The notes under the pieces are model-generated. The model was not told the DNA's origin. It did no database searches and worked only from the letters and a program-made list of their open reading frames with translations. A program made the translations under genes and the position numbers. A stretch of 64,000 nucleotides of DNA, from assembly GCA_914767715.1 (NCBI GenBank), contig OU612069.1, positions 19,839,387-19,903,386 of the forward strand, in the 5' to 3' direction. The DNA comes from Membranipora membranacea. Lineage: Eukaryota > Bryozoa > Gymnolaemata > Cheilostomatida > Membraniporidae. Below, one piece after another: positions 52,134 through 64,000 of this stretch. How positions within the stretch are numbered: position 1 is the first letter of the stretch; every line of letters begins with the position of its first letter.

Positions 52134-55100
52134 ATGTCGTGGAACAGGAAGGTTGTACTGGCAGCAAACTTTTATGGCTCCTATCTCGACCCTAAAGAAT
52201 TTGATGATACTATCATCATATCAGATGGAGGTATCGATGAGTGAGTAGATATTATCAGTATTCCATGTACTGTCCGACTTTGAACACCTTTCTTAGTCAT
52301 ATATCCTGAACAGGGGCTCAAAAACGGTATTTCTCATGAATTAGTTTATGCATTAATGGTACAGGGATTAAAACTTTTGTTTGCGAGAAAGAAAACCTTC
52401 AAATGCAGATTTTCATAGCCTTTTTGACCTTGGAGAATGTTCCTCTCCTTGGGTCCTTGCCCCCATGCTATACACCAGTTGTGTCCATTGTATAGATTTC
52501 ATCAAATCGTGAGTTATTCCTATAACTACAAAAACTTTTAGCCTATTTATCATATTCACTAAGTGGATGTTGAGGTATATATATATATATATAAATGACT
52601 CAACATTCACTTTGTATATATATACAGCCTCTGTCGTCTTTGCCTACCTTTGAATCAAATAAAACAGCCAATAATTTTGATTACAGATTAGTGGAGAAGT
52701 CTCTAGATAAGGTAGCTATGTATTATGACATCAGTCATGGAGAAGCTGAGGTTTATGTATTCTGTGTGCTCGGAATTACTGATATGATACAAAAAACTAT
52801 GTGCAACAATAAATGTAAGTTTCTAACAGGCAGGTAAAGATTCGTCTAGTCAATGTGTTAGCTTTGATATGATTGGATACTTGATCGGAAAAGAGAGCCA
52901 ATGCTAGGTCACTGAAGGTACCTATTGAGATAATAATGAAGGCGAAACCGAATTACTTCTACATGCAATTTATATGTTGATCATTCATGCGCTTTAAGTA
53001 TGCACCGTAAAAATATTGGCATACCAATAATTTCATCAATGTAGGTTTGAAAATTTGTAACTGGGAGTTGTGTGCTCATTGACATTGGGAAGACAACTCT
53101 TAATTACGGATATTTACTCAACTCAGTCCCAAACTCCCTGGTCCAATGCTTATATTCAATAGAATATCTATTGGGGACTGTTAACAATGAGATCCCATCA
53201 TTGGATAAATATTGGAACTCTCCTCAGTCACTAGTCAGATTGAAGGATTTTGAAAGGCGAAGTCTGTGTGAAAAGCTTGTGAAAAGTGAATCATACAATT
53301 TTATGACATGAGTGGAGACTCTTAGATTGTTCCGCATGAGTTGGGAGTCAGTTGAGTGTGTTATGGACAGTTTAAAACTTGATATTCTTAGATGTGCTGA
53401 AGCCCCAACAGTCTTCTCTGCACATGCTCGAACGGAAGATGGATAGTGCCATTCAGAAGTTACGGCGATATGGTGCAAAGGTAGTCTGGACAACCACATA
53501 TCCAATATCACTATCTAAGTATCATCAAAGTCAGGGCTGGGATATCAACAACATGATGCAGTAAGTATTTGGGTGTCTATAAGTACTCAATCTTGTCCCA
53601 TTGTCCTCTTTTTATGAGCTATTTTAATTATGCAATATAAGGACCGACTCCGGGATTAATTTCCACTTAATCAGTCAATTCCTAGATATTGAACTGCTCT
53701 GTCATCCCTCTCTTTGTGCTTACCATTCTAGCTAGGAAAATTTGTCGATTCACATGCAGCCTATAGGAATGGCCCACTGCAGAGCACCCTCATGAAATGA
53801 ACCAATTTTGACAAACTTAGGTCACAAAGCCGCCCGTCAAGCTCCATGCTACCGCAACCACACATATGGACCATGAATGTGGGAAGCAAAGTTTATCTGA
53901 ATGCTATCAGGCAGACAGGGTGATATTTGGTATATCAAATAAACCAAAACTGCCCTCCACAAGCAGCTGAACAATGTTGATGCTTTTCCATGACACTGGG
54001 AGCAGTTGTATACTATACTATGTTATACAGCTATACTATAAGATTGGTAAACTCAACATGGGCAATATGATGAATTGTCTGAACATCGGCAAGATTGCTT
54101 TTCCAAAACTGTCAACCTGGTTTATTTGCCAAAAGTTTACATCACAATATTGCAGCCATTACGCCGCTAAATTCATTGTTGAATTTTCTTTGGAAATCCC
54201 AAACATTCAATTCATTCCACACTAAAATGAGGTGGTTCATAAGTTCCTAAACTTCAGCAATAGCAATTGGTCATTTCCGATTCAGCAAAGAACTGGTAGA
54301 TACAGATGCAGTGCCGGATTAATCAGTATCCTCAGCCTCTCTTGACAAGCTTTGTTGTTGGTTGGGGGGCAAAGCTTGTCAACTCTGGCGAACAAGCTTT
54401 GAGTTGACAAAGCTTTTAAGAGTTGACAAGCTTTTAAGAGGCCGATTTGTCCCTCTTGAAATCGGGTGGATACCACCAATCAATTTATATAGGAAAAATG
54501 AGTTGTCTTCCCGAGGGCATAACTGCCATATCTCATAAATATTGGGATTTCCATTTTCCGGTCCAAATTATCCCAGGATTGAACAGGGTTTTCTATGATT
54601 TCGAGAGGGGACAACTAGGCTTCCTGCTCGCTCACAAGAGCTTTGTCCCTACGCCACGCCCTACGCCACAACAACGCTTGTCAAGATAGGCTACCAAACG
54701 CTATGGTCACACTGTCCAGTTGAGACTGGTAAAACATGGCATCGATCAGTCGTAATCAGCAAATACCAAGTCAGCTGCGCTTTCTTTTGTCCCACCACTC
54801 TGTATCATATCACGTTATCGTGATGCAAATTGGTGATCACTTAGGTCCAAGAAGGCACCCTTGATACCCACTGATATCTTGGGCGACAAGCATCACATAT
54901 CATCTATCCTCACACATGTGTGGATATGATAGTTCATTTACAAAGCAGATGGATTCTCTTATGATCCATTCAGCTTCACCTACAAATGTTGAGTTACAGT
55001 TTGTGAAGGCCATGAAAATGGCGGTCAATGTAGAGGTGAGAACCTCAACAGTAAACGGTAGGGCTGTGGTTGTACTGCTGTCGAACTATGACCTTTCAAT

Positions 55101-58100
55101 TGAATGGTAAGATTCAGTTGGGAATGGCTGAGCGCCATTTTGAGGCTTGAACCCATTCTGACACTTGAAAAAGACGGCACTGGCAAAGCAGAACCAGAGC
55201 AGACTAGATTTAAAGTTATGATTTGCGCCAAGCAAAATAACTTTCTGTCTAGCTAACTAGAAAAAGAAGTCCTTTGATATGGGAGATAAGATCCCCCCAT
55301 ATCTCCCACTCTCAAGTTGACGAGACAAATCTCTGCAGGTGTAAAATGTTATTTATCCAGGTTTGGGCTTTCAAAGGGTCTGATGGAAGAGCAAGAGCTC
55401 TTGTACAATATGTGTGAGAGGTTCATGGACCTCTGTCATACATTCAACAAGAGAAATGGCCTCACGGACTGTTTCCTTATAAGGAAGGTAAGCTTAATGA
55501 TCTTCAACTAAAAGATCAATCTTGCCAGCATAGGCACAACTGCCATGTAGCACTTATATGAGCCGGTACAGTCTGGTATTGACTTGTACAAAGCAATTTG
55601 ACCAGATCAAATTGAATGTTGTTATGCCCTTAGACAGCATAATCTAAGCTATCAGGCTACCAGGCTGTGTATTATCTGGCACACAGTACCAGGGCAGTAA
55701 CGTTGAGGGGATGGGGGAGGGAGTTGCTACAATGTGCAACACTGACAACAGTGCTTGAAGATAGCTAGAAGATCTTCAGACATAGGAGCACATCTATTGA
55801 TGCACTGAAATCTGTTGTAAGGCCATCTATCTTATCGTTCCAAATCTCTACAACAACGACTTTGACAAGACCTTAAGTCGTTGATCATCAGTGAATTGTC
55901 GCTTAAGCTATTCATTGGCCATTTCTAAGGCAGCTTAATTGAGCAAATGCCAAGAAGAAATTTGGTTAGGTTGATGTTTTCAGTCATCTGAATCTGATCC
56001 ATTGAGACGTTACAGCTAATCAAATCAAAAATGCATAATGGCATGTGGTTGAGACAAAAAGAACATTACTGAAAAAAAAGACCGTGGTATAATTTCATTG
56101 CATCACTGCATTTGGCGCCATATAGTTTTGCCTAGAAGTAAGGAAGATCAACCACAAATCATTTGTTATGATTAATTTTAGGTCTTCTACTCATATAATG
56201 GTGAAAGGGAACTGCTGACGCATAATTTGCTAGAAGATGGTATAAATCCTGGGCCCTCGGTGATAGTGGAGTGGAAGATTGAACTCAGGCAATACATTCA
56301 GGATATCCGCGTGTCCCAACAAAGCTCACAACTCATGTCGCATCGGTACCTCTCTGATGAACCCCCCAGCTCACAAGACTCAAGGCCCTTTGGAGGGACC
56401 CTGTTTGACTATGGTAAGCGTCAAGATGACCAGTTCGCACAAGGAAGCGCAGCAGTATCAACTGCTAAAAGACCCTTGGGTTATGAGAGAGAGAGTTCTC
56501 AACCAAAGCGAAGTCGCGTTGAGGATGTCCTCATGGAGAAACTTGGTAGCAAGAGTGGAGATGTTCAGAAGAAACTGGCTATGGGAATGCTGAAGTTTAT
56601 TGCTGATAATTTGGGAGACGATGCACTGAGCACAGGAGATGTGAAGAAGAAAGAAGAAACTCGGTCTTACTATTCACATATGGACTCTCGTTCGGGGTAC
56701 TCAGATGACAGATGCGGCGCTGACCAGGAGGTAGCAGGCAGATTCAATCGTCAGGAAAGGTTTGAAGACCCAAAACAGCAGCTGCCAACTTTGCTCGCCA
56801 GGCCATCTGGACCCTCAAAAACGCAGATGCATCCCCGACAACTAAAAGATATCCAACCCAATAAGAATTATCCAACCCAGAATGCAACAAAGTTCCAAGG
56901 CCCAAAATACCAAACCTTTTCTGATCACAGTGGGCCAGGTGCCACCAGAAGAGGCAAAAAGCGGGGAAAATCTGGCAAATTGCCGGCCCAAGGAGCTGAT
57001 GATAGTAAAAGGGATGAAGCTTTCAACCAAGGCAGTTCTCAAAGCTTCGGAAATCAGTTTATGGATGCAACACCACATCTACCAGTCTTTGAACACAGCC
57101 GGCAACCTCTCATTAAGCCTCTGATGCAAACAGCTCCAGGCAACTACCAAGAGCCAGGGATTAATTTGAGTCATGGCTATATGCAAGGGCAAAAACAGCT
57201 ACGTCCAAGACCCTTACTGGACTTTCCCCTGGAACCAAATACTTCCCATATCTCCTCACATACCCATATCCCTTCCCTTACCGATATCCCTTCCCCGACC
57301 CTTATCCAACCCAATCCTCAAAAGCAACCAAATGAAACTTTTTGGATGCATGATAAAAACATAACCGGAAGACGAGCCAAAGCCCTCATTCTTCCACGGC
57401 CAAAGAAATTGCTGAGTAATAGTTCCATGCACATGCCAAAATTTGATATACAATATTTGTTGACATCTTTTTGGAAGGATGAAGATCATTTAACAACTGA
57501 GACCATACCAGAGAAGCATTCCAAGAAGGGTAATGAATTTAGTACCTACATCTTAATGCTCAACGAATCATCAGGGTATAACTACACCAGGCTAAAGACT
57601 AGTGACATTAACCCTTGGTCTGAAGACACTCAGCCTGGTCATCCAGGGTACCCCTATTTCACTCCTCTTGAGCTAAGTGATGGAAAAATCCCTTCCGTCG
57701 AGTTCATTGCCCCAACTGTGTGGAAACCTGGACATGAGAAAGTCGCTCCAATGACAAGACTGCAGAAAGAGGTGGCTTCATTCAATCTTCTTCTTTATGG
57801 CATGCGGAACAAGCGCAAAGCACTAATGAAAAAGCTGATGAATAAAAAAGATAAATCCTGTACTGCAGACAGTGAGCATCCAGTTCTGCCACAAAGAGTT
57901 CATAGAAGCGGAAGAGGCAACGGGATAAATCAGCAACAATCCGGTAAAGCATCTACAAACATACCTTCTGCAACAGCAGGGCCCAGTCCAGTGGAAACTG
58001 AGAGTGGAGATGTCATAGAAAGCAAAGCTGCTCCTACAGATATGATAACACTAATTGAAGGTGGCAATGAATCATCCGATCAGGAAAAAGAAGCAGATGA

Positions 58101-58860
58101 ACAAACAATCAAGAGTCAAAAAGAAGTAGATGAAGAACCAATCAAGGGTCAAAAGGAAGAACCAAAAGATGAGGGAATCAATGAAGAGGACAAAGAGGGC
58201 CAGCACTTGGTTGTGAATGAAGAAGAGATGGACAACAGAGCAAGTGAAGAAGTTGCAGGTGAAGAAGACGACTGGGAGGATTTAGATGACCAGAACTACC
58301 CATCAGTTACAGATGAGACAAACAATGATGATCACCCAGCTGCTGATACTACTGGAGATACAGATATGAAGGATGTATTTGAGGCTGGACAGGATGATTT
58401 TATTGTTATAAGCGAAGATGTTGGTGATGAACTAGACCCTAATGAAGATACTGAGAATGAGCTTGATGCCAATAATACAAATGAGAGCGACAGGGCAGAT
58501 AATTTTGAACAAGAAAGCTCAGAAGGCCACAAAGAACAACCGACTGTTGATGATCATTGTAAAACTGATATTGATATGGAAACTGCAGTAGGCAGAACCA
58601 ACGATGGAGAGCAAAGTGGTCCTCCTGAAACATCGGAGGCTTGTGTGAAGACTGTGAATCATTCGGACAGTAACGGTTCTAACAAGACTGGTGCATTGTC
58701 AGAGGCAGAAGATTCCGTCGATCTGGATACTCAGAGAGTGGTGGATGAATCTCTAATTCGCTACAAGGAGCTGGGTGATACAGCTGAAAAAGAGGAGCTT
58801 GGGACACAAGCCGCGTCTAGCACGTTGCTGTCCAGTACAGAAGCTACAGACAATGCCTAA
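52134..58860 (+). CDS. SGNH-hydrolase-like domain fused to a long disordered acidic tail, 5 exons, 1069 aa
   Basis: Exons are 52134-52240, 52687-52814, 53392-53560, 55361-55487 and 56182-58860; the sum of 3210 nt is in frame. An in-frame stop (TAG, 52122-52124) precedes the ATG, and a TTGCAG acceptor at 52107 indicates a 5' noncoding exon. Residues 1-215 have the alternating strand and helix pattern of an SGNH/GDSL fold: KVVLAANFYGSYLDP, YVFCVLGITDMIQKT, KLRRYGAKVVWTTTYPIS, then LLEDGINPGPSVIVEW in the place of the usual DGIH block. The first block lacks GDS, and His is Asn199, so catalysis is unlikely. Residues 273-289 look like a bipartite nuclear signal (KR, 11 residues, KRSR). Residues about 560-740 may be a second folded part (SFWKDEDHL, GYPYFTPLELSDG). 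The last 250 residues are very rich in Asp and Glu. I recognise no named family; the SGNH call is a weak inference, while the gene itself is well supported. Confidence 0.8.
54430..54625. mobile_element. Repeat family C, copy 2 (inverted)
   Basis: This is the partner of 50285-50475, in intron 3 of the SGNH-like gene. Just before it, 54345-54440 holds several copies of AGTTGACAAGCTT/AAGCTTGTCAAC in both orientations. Confidence 0.5.
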
Positions 58861-59411
58861 TGACATTCTAGATAATTGACACTCACTCTATGGCCAATGG
58901 ATGTTGCCTACTTTTGCTGTTTAGCTGACAATATTCACACTGATGAAGTGCCATCATTGGTTAAGCGAATGTTCACCTCTTACTTGTATATAATATTGTA
59001 TTTTATTGTTACTTACAATACCAATACAACACACATGTTGTAAATTCAATGCTTCGATACGTAAGAAACCCCATTAAATTGTAATTGAATCCAGCGCATG
59101 TTGTTTTGGTTTCTGAAAACATAATGCTTGCCTTCCCTCTCAGTTTGCTGCTCCAAAAATTCATCCCGATAAACATGGAATTTACTTGACAAGTAGTAAC
59201 CATCCCCTAGTCCTTGACTTTTTTCAAGCAGTCTTAAAACTGACAATATATTTTGTCAATTCTTGATAAAACAAAGCCTGTTTGATGATTCATCTGATAT
59301 GTAAATTCGGTAAAAACAAATGATTGTCAGTGTTGTTGTTTCTAGTCCAATATTCATTTTAAATACCCTATAAAGGGCTCACATCGCCTGTTTGGTTATG
59401 ACGCAGTAAAT

Positions 59412-61905
59412 ATGGAAAACATGAACCCTTCTAAACCTCTTCTTTACCTCTTGGTGATCACAACCTACAAGGTAAGAGTGAATACTATGATTAGGAGGTG
59501 GTAGTCTTAGGCCCTAAACACCATTGCGGCGGCAATCCAGTGGGTGGGGGGATAAGCGCTCATGTTGGAAATATAATACACAATAATCTAACCCTTTTGA
59601 TCACACAACACACAATGCAGAAGGTGCTTTTAAATATTTGCAAATTCCCAGATGCTTGTGAGGTGTGCTGACAATTAATTAGAAATGTCTGAGGCGAGTC
59701 AAAAGCAACACCAGTAAACTCCTTCCCAAGCAATTTGAGGCATATGATAGTCAAATGGATATCCCCAAGGAGCTGATTCAAACATGGATTACTCAATTTG
59801 TAGTGTTTTTATGCCACTATTTAGCTTTCTAGAGGAGGCAGTGCCTCCCTGCCTCCTTTAGAACTACGGGCCTGATTGTGTGTATGTTTTACTTGTCTGT
59901 CGTTTTGTTTCTAAATGTTTTGTGTTAAACTCTACCCGCTAGTAGTAATATCAAAGCAGCAGCTGGGATGGGGTTGGGAGAGAGAGAGAGAGTGCCCAGT
60001 AGAGAGTCAGAAGGAGTATTAGTCGATGAGAGAATTCCACTGTGATACGTGGCTAATCCATACCTCTTATCACAGGGGCACACCTGCGCTGACACCCTCC
60101 TATTTAAGTTTAGGGTGCTGTTGCAACCCCCCTCATGATCCTTTTATCACTGGAAGGTTCACTAGGCTAGCCAGAACGAAGCGACAACTTTTGGTTTGGG
60201 GACTTAACACCTCCACGCTATTAGGTGTAATCGCTGAGAGATACAGTGGTACTCTGGTCTAGTTTAGGAGGGTCCTCAGTCCTATTTACCTTAATAGAGT
60301 TATCCCCCCTCCCTTCTTTTATCAGATGGGTGACTAGAGTTCAGTGTGAAGCTATGCAGCTGAAGGTTGTTGAGTCAGTTCTGATGACAGTTAAACAAGT
60401 AATCTGATGTCCTAATTATGTGTGTTATCATAACCTAGCCAAATTGCTCAATCTACAGAAATAAGGATTTTTTTATGTCTTTCTTTTTGTAGCCCAGAAC
60501 TTGGGAAAGATTCACATCGAAAGGCCAGGAATGGAAAAAGTGAGAGAGAAGTGTGATTACTGTTCAACCAAATTGAACCAAATTCAATTTCAGAAAGTTA
60601 CTCTGTTGTATGTGATATAAGTGCAAAGCTGCATGTGATCATGTCAAATGATAAGATCTTAATCTAACCACAGTGGATCCATCTCCCTCGAGGAGATTTT
60701 GAGACACTATGATGACTTTAGTAGGCCTCGTATGTCTATATGTTGATTCAGTCCTTGTTGACGTGCAAGAAAATATGTGCCTTACAGTCAGGTTTTTTAT
60801 TTTAGACAAACTCCGATCATATGACAGCTCAGTGAGTGAGAACTCTGGTGATGACCCTTTATATTTTGGTATGATAATGAACTTTAATACCATTGCAAGC
60901 TGTGGGTTTCTGCTTTCATAGAAAGAATATTATTATGTCACAGCCAGGCTGTCTGACAACACCTTTTGCCCTTTGAAATAATGTGCTCCAATTTGGCCCC
61001 AACACGTATACTGTTTTGTTGACATGGAACAGTAGCGTAATAATAATGAGGGAGTTCATTGGTAATATGTTGGTAGAAGTAAGTCACATACTATTTTTTA
61101 AAGTCGACAATATATTTCTCAAGGAAGTTAACCCCCATATTGATGACTAGGACGCATCTGTAATCAAAGCTGCATCTGAACCAAAGTACCCCTTTAAGCT
61201 TATTTATCAAGGGAAATATTCTTCTGTATCAGCAAGAATTTTATATAGTATGAGAATAAACTTGATAATTTTCCATATGTTCAGCCTTGTACGACATTAA
61301 TATAATAACTAAATCACTATTGAACGGACAATGATCAAACCTTATGCTGTCTCTCACAGATATAGTCCTTTCCTCATCACATCTTAAATAAACATACCAT
61401 GTTCTCTCTAACACCTGAGGTCCTGATTAATCCCCTCAACCTAAATTATAAATTGTATTTCAAGTTGGCAACACATTCAGATATCACCCTTTCTATATGG
61501 AGTGTAGATCTTATTCATCATCACTCCCACCTCAATAATACTTTTTGTATAAACGGGTTCACTGGGATTGCATGAGGAACATGGTCTGTTGATTCGCTGG
61601 TGAATCCCGTCATCAGATGGTGTCACTGTGAGAACCAGTGGTGTGACATGACCAGGAGGTGCCCCTTACCCTACCCAAACCCCAATTATTGAAAGGTGTG
61701 ATGAAGATGGGAATTTATGTGGTTTGAGATCTCAAAATGGAGGATCGCGATACAGCAAATTAGCTGAGTAAAACATTCTGATATCCCGTATGAAGGTTCT
61801 CTGTTGATTAATATTCATGAACACGACATCGTTTTCTTACATGTCTGGGCTTATTTTACAGTTATGGTGATGTTTTGCAGTTACTCGCAATGGAATGGAG
61901 ATTAA
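59412..61905 (+). CDS. Possible three-exon small ORF, 43 aa
   Basis: Candidate exons are 59412-59471 (donor GTAAGA), 60493-60539 (acceptor TTTTTGTAG, donor GTGAGA) and 61881-61905 (acceptor TTTTGCAG), with stop TAA at 61903-61905 and AATAAA at 61992-61997. The phases fit (0, then 2). Exon 1 reads NPSKPLLYLLVITTYK, a short hydrophobic segment near the N-terminus; the rest is TWERFTSKGQEWKNYSQWNG. I do not recognise it. It could be a small membrane or secreted peptide, the end of a longer gene, or chance. The signals are good but the coding part is too short to be sure. Confidence 0.3.
59640..59875 (-). mobile_element. Dispersed repeat family B, copy 5 (inverted)
   Basis: On the minus strand it matches copies 1-4 (GAAAGCTAAATAGTGGC, CTTGGGGATATCCATTTG). 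It begins with GAGGCAGGGAGGCACTGCCT at about 59854-59835, like the hairpin end of copy 2. Confidence 0.6.
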
Positions 61906-61991
61906 ATATCGCAGAAGAGGTGGCTAAAAGCCCCAGCCAGCCTAGCAGTTGAAAAGCAAGAAGCCATGTCGGACTCAATATTTTATGTGTC

Positions 61992-61997
61992 AATAAA
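61992..61997 (+). terminator. Polyadenylation signal AATAAA
   Basis: AATAAA lies 87 bases after the stop of the possible small ORF and is followed by a T-rich stretch (GTCTGTAATTTATTTTTGG), the usual downstream element. Confidence 0.45.
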
Positions 61998-62880
61998 GGT
62001 CTGTAATTTATTTTTGGTACTTTCGTTCACGCTTTAAAAGTTTTGGTAACTCTTAACATATTAAAATTTAGTTCACCACTCCACCGGCCTGATAGACTAA
62101 TGAATGTATCTTTAATGCTACAAACTGATCTATGATGGCCCAACAATTGTAGCTGAATAGAGCAGAAATGATATTTTGTATATTTTGTATATTTGTTACC
62201 TTTTGCGCACTAGGTCTTTTAGGCTCTTGTATTTATGCTCCCAAACATATCTTGATAGGATTTTTAGCACACCAGTGTCAAATCAGAAATTACTGCTGAC
62301 TCCATATTACTGTGCTTCTTTTTCTTGTTCAGATGTTGGTTTTCTTTTAATCTAAAATAATAAAATATAATGCATTTATTCAGGTCAGCACTGGCACAGA
62401 TTGATTGGTCAGCCCTTCTTACTGCCATACTTCCAGGTATCCGAATGAAACGGTAAGTTTTGTACATTAATACCAATTGAGAAGCAATTATACAGTTAAA
62501 CCTGCGGGACACATGATGACATTCATATTCTTTCTGTCCAAAGCCATTGTCATATGTAACGTGAACCTATTTTCGACGCCATGTCCGTAGTTTAGTTGAG
62601 ATGTTTTCCCCTTAGTATGAGTGTTGTCTAGAAGTTATTTCCACATACCACTGTCTACGAGAGCAGTCAAAAAATTACCCCCTGAGGTACAATACCTCTA
62701 TTTATTTCCCCATTGTGTTATATATGAATCATGCTGTCTTGCTAGCTCCAAAAGCCTGCTTCAAAACGTGATACTCACCATGAATAACCACTCAAAATGT
62801 AGCTCAAAACCTGTATATTAATATATGTCATTTCTGTCAAATCCTTAGCATTGCAAACTTTTTTACAGGCCTGGAAAGAG

Positions 62881-63145
62881 CACCAAAAGAAATTTCCCCC
62901 TTTTTTACTGCACATTTCCATTGCCAACATGGACACCATCGAAGGCTATAAATGCATTATCCTTTAGATTTTATATCATTTTATTTTTCGAATTTCAATC
63001 CTTTATACATTTGAGAATATTTCCATAGTATTCTACAACTCACCAATGCAATAGCTCGGCATTTCCAGCTTGTTTTTGATCAAATTTGTAATTTATTTCT
63101 CTTCAAGCAGTGGTTCAACAGGCCCATGATTGGTCAAATATGGGT
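62881..63145 (+). repeat. Dispersed 250-bp repeat, copy 2
   Basis: This is the second copy of the repeat at 25738-25990; it has a short extra stretch (GATCAAATTTGTAATTTATT region) before the shared CAGTGGTTCAACAGGCC end. Confidence 0.7.
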
Positions 63146-63754
63146 GTTGTACCTAATAGGAGCGCGAGAATTGACTATGATTCATCAAAAACATTTCTAC
63201 AAAACCTCAATAAATACCCTTGCGGGACGCGAAGTTCAGAGGCGATCCGTCAACAACCTGACCGGCTATCGTTGTCTACCACTCAAAACTCATATCGTCA
63301 AGTTTTTTCCCACATTGGTCTCTCATTAGGTACCTGTTTATACCTCAGTTTACAGATCTTCAGCCATTCTGATCATATTCATAGGAGTCACAGACATACA
63401 AAGCGATATCATTAGAGTTACAATGCGATTTGAACATGGTATTTCGGAGTAACTTTTCCTTGTATCGCGGGGAGATAACTCCGAATAATGCACCTTGATA
63501 TAGAATTCAGGTGATCACTGATGAATGGGAGTGCAGCTATGGCATCCTAAATGATGTTCAAGAGGCTCCCAGTGATTCATCATATAAATGCCTAGTATGA
63601 GGCTGGAAGGGAAGAGAACAAAGCATGCCTGAACTTGCCCAACATGTACGAATACATTTAGGGTTACCACCAGCTGATGTAGTATACGAGGTTAAGGATT
63701 AGAAGAAGAACCATGTTTAGGTTTTAGAGTTCAGATATTGCGTCCTGGGGGCAT

Positions 63755-64000
63755 ACAATGTAGGGTTATACAGTCAAAAATGGGGTTTGAGGGTCACATT
63801 ATGGGGTTTGTGGATCAAAATTTGGGGTTTGAGATTCAAATTTCGAGGCTTGATACTTAACATTCGTGGGGGGGGGGGGAGGGGTTGGCAAGAATTTGGG
63901 GTTAAAGGCTCACATAATTGGCTTTAGGTGATAATTTTGGGGTTTGGGTATCGTAATTTGGGAACTCGGGGTCAGAATTTGATACTAAATGGTCAAATTA
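63755..64000. repeat. Degenerate G-rich minisatellite at the right edge
   Basis: Loosely repeated units of about 22-30 bases built on TGGGGTTTGAGGGTCA and variants (TTTGGGGTTTGAGATTCA, TTTTGGGGTTTGGGTATC) run to the window end, interrupted by a G12 tract at 63868-63879. It probably continues beyond the window. Confidence 0.65.

Larger units (their letters stand above)
59880..64000. other. Right-hand interval, mostly without recognised genes
   Basis: Apart from the possible small-ORF exons, the 250-bp repeat (62881-63145) and the terminal minisatellite, I see only short frames. 60040-60310 is richer in GC than its neighbours (CACACCTGCGCTGACACCCT) and may be an unrecognised repeat. Confidence 0.4.

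Noticed and set aside
53072-53311. 79-codon frame within the SGNH-like gene
   Set aside because: It lies between two exons in an interval that must be spliced out for the domain to read through, and no acceptor in the right phase precedes it.
54916-55110. 64-codon frame within the SGNH-like gene, considered as an extra exon
   Set aside because: No acceptor and donor pair joins it in phase to exons 3 and 4; direct joining of 53560 to 55361 keeps frame and domain order.

Overview
The window is AT-rich, intron-rich animal nuclear DNA, not bacterial. Coding sequence comes in short exons with GT-AG boundaries and consistent phases. The products are metazoan types (EGF repeats, a Ly6/uPAR domain, ALKBH1), and introns and spacers are packed with SINEs, a LINE, foldback MITEs and microsatellites. 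An invertebrate, perhaps a marine deuterostome such as a hemichordate, is a reasonable guess, but the sequence alone does not fix the species.

Region 1 (1-34.5 kb) holds two divergently transcribed paralogues of one secreted protein family. Gene A is on the minus strand (first coding exon at 7070, running off the left edge). Gene B is on the plus strand (10005-34359) and complete. Both have a signal-peptide exon and then an NHL-like beta-propeller region. In B this is followed by 13 complete EGF modules and a truncated last one. My 18-exon model of B closes in frame at 949 codons, and exons of A match those of B one by one in sequence and phase. One intron of B has a GC donor where A has GT. 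Introns of B carry tRNA-derived SINEs, a nested hairpin-rich element, and a decayed non-LTR retrotransposon on the opposite strand.

Region 2 (34.5-42 kb) is a repeat graveyard. It holds a stop-riddled BEL/Pao-like pol remnant, a SINE, a 1.5-kb foldback element and a broken coiled-coil gene remnant.

Region 3 (42-47.4 kb) has two convergent genes about 180 bp apart: a two-exon GPI-anchored Ly6/uPAR protein (plus) and a six-exon ALKBH1 dioxygenase (minus, 412 aa, all Fe(II)/2-oxoglutarate ligands present).

Region 4 (47.4-52 kb) is a spacer with two large inverted repeats back to back.

Region 5 (52.1-58.9 kb) is a five-exon gene for a 1069-residue protein. An SGNH-hydrolase-like N-terminus that seems to lack catalytic residues is joined to a long, probably nuclear and disordered, acidic tail in one 2.7-kb exon. 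I know no named family for it, and it is the best candidate for something undescribed.

Region 6 (59-64 kb) has a possible three-exon 43-aa ORF, dispersed repeat copies and a G-rich minisatellite at the right edge.
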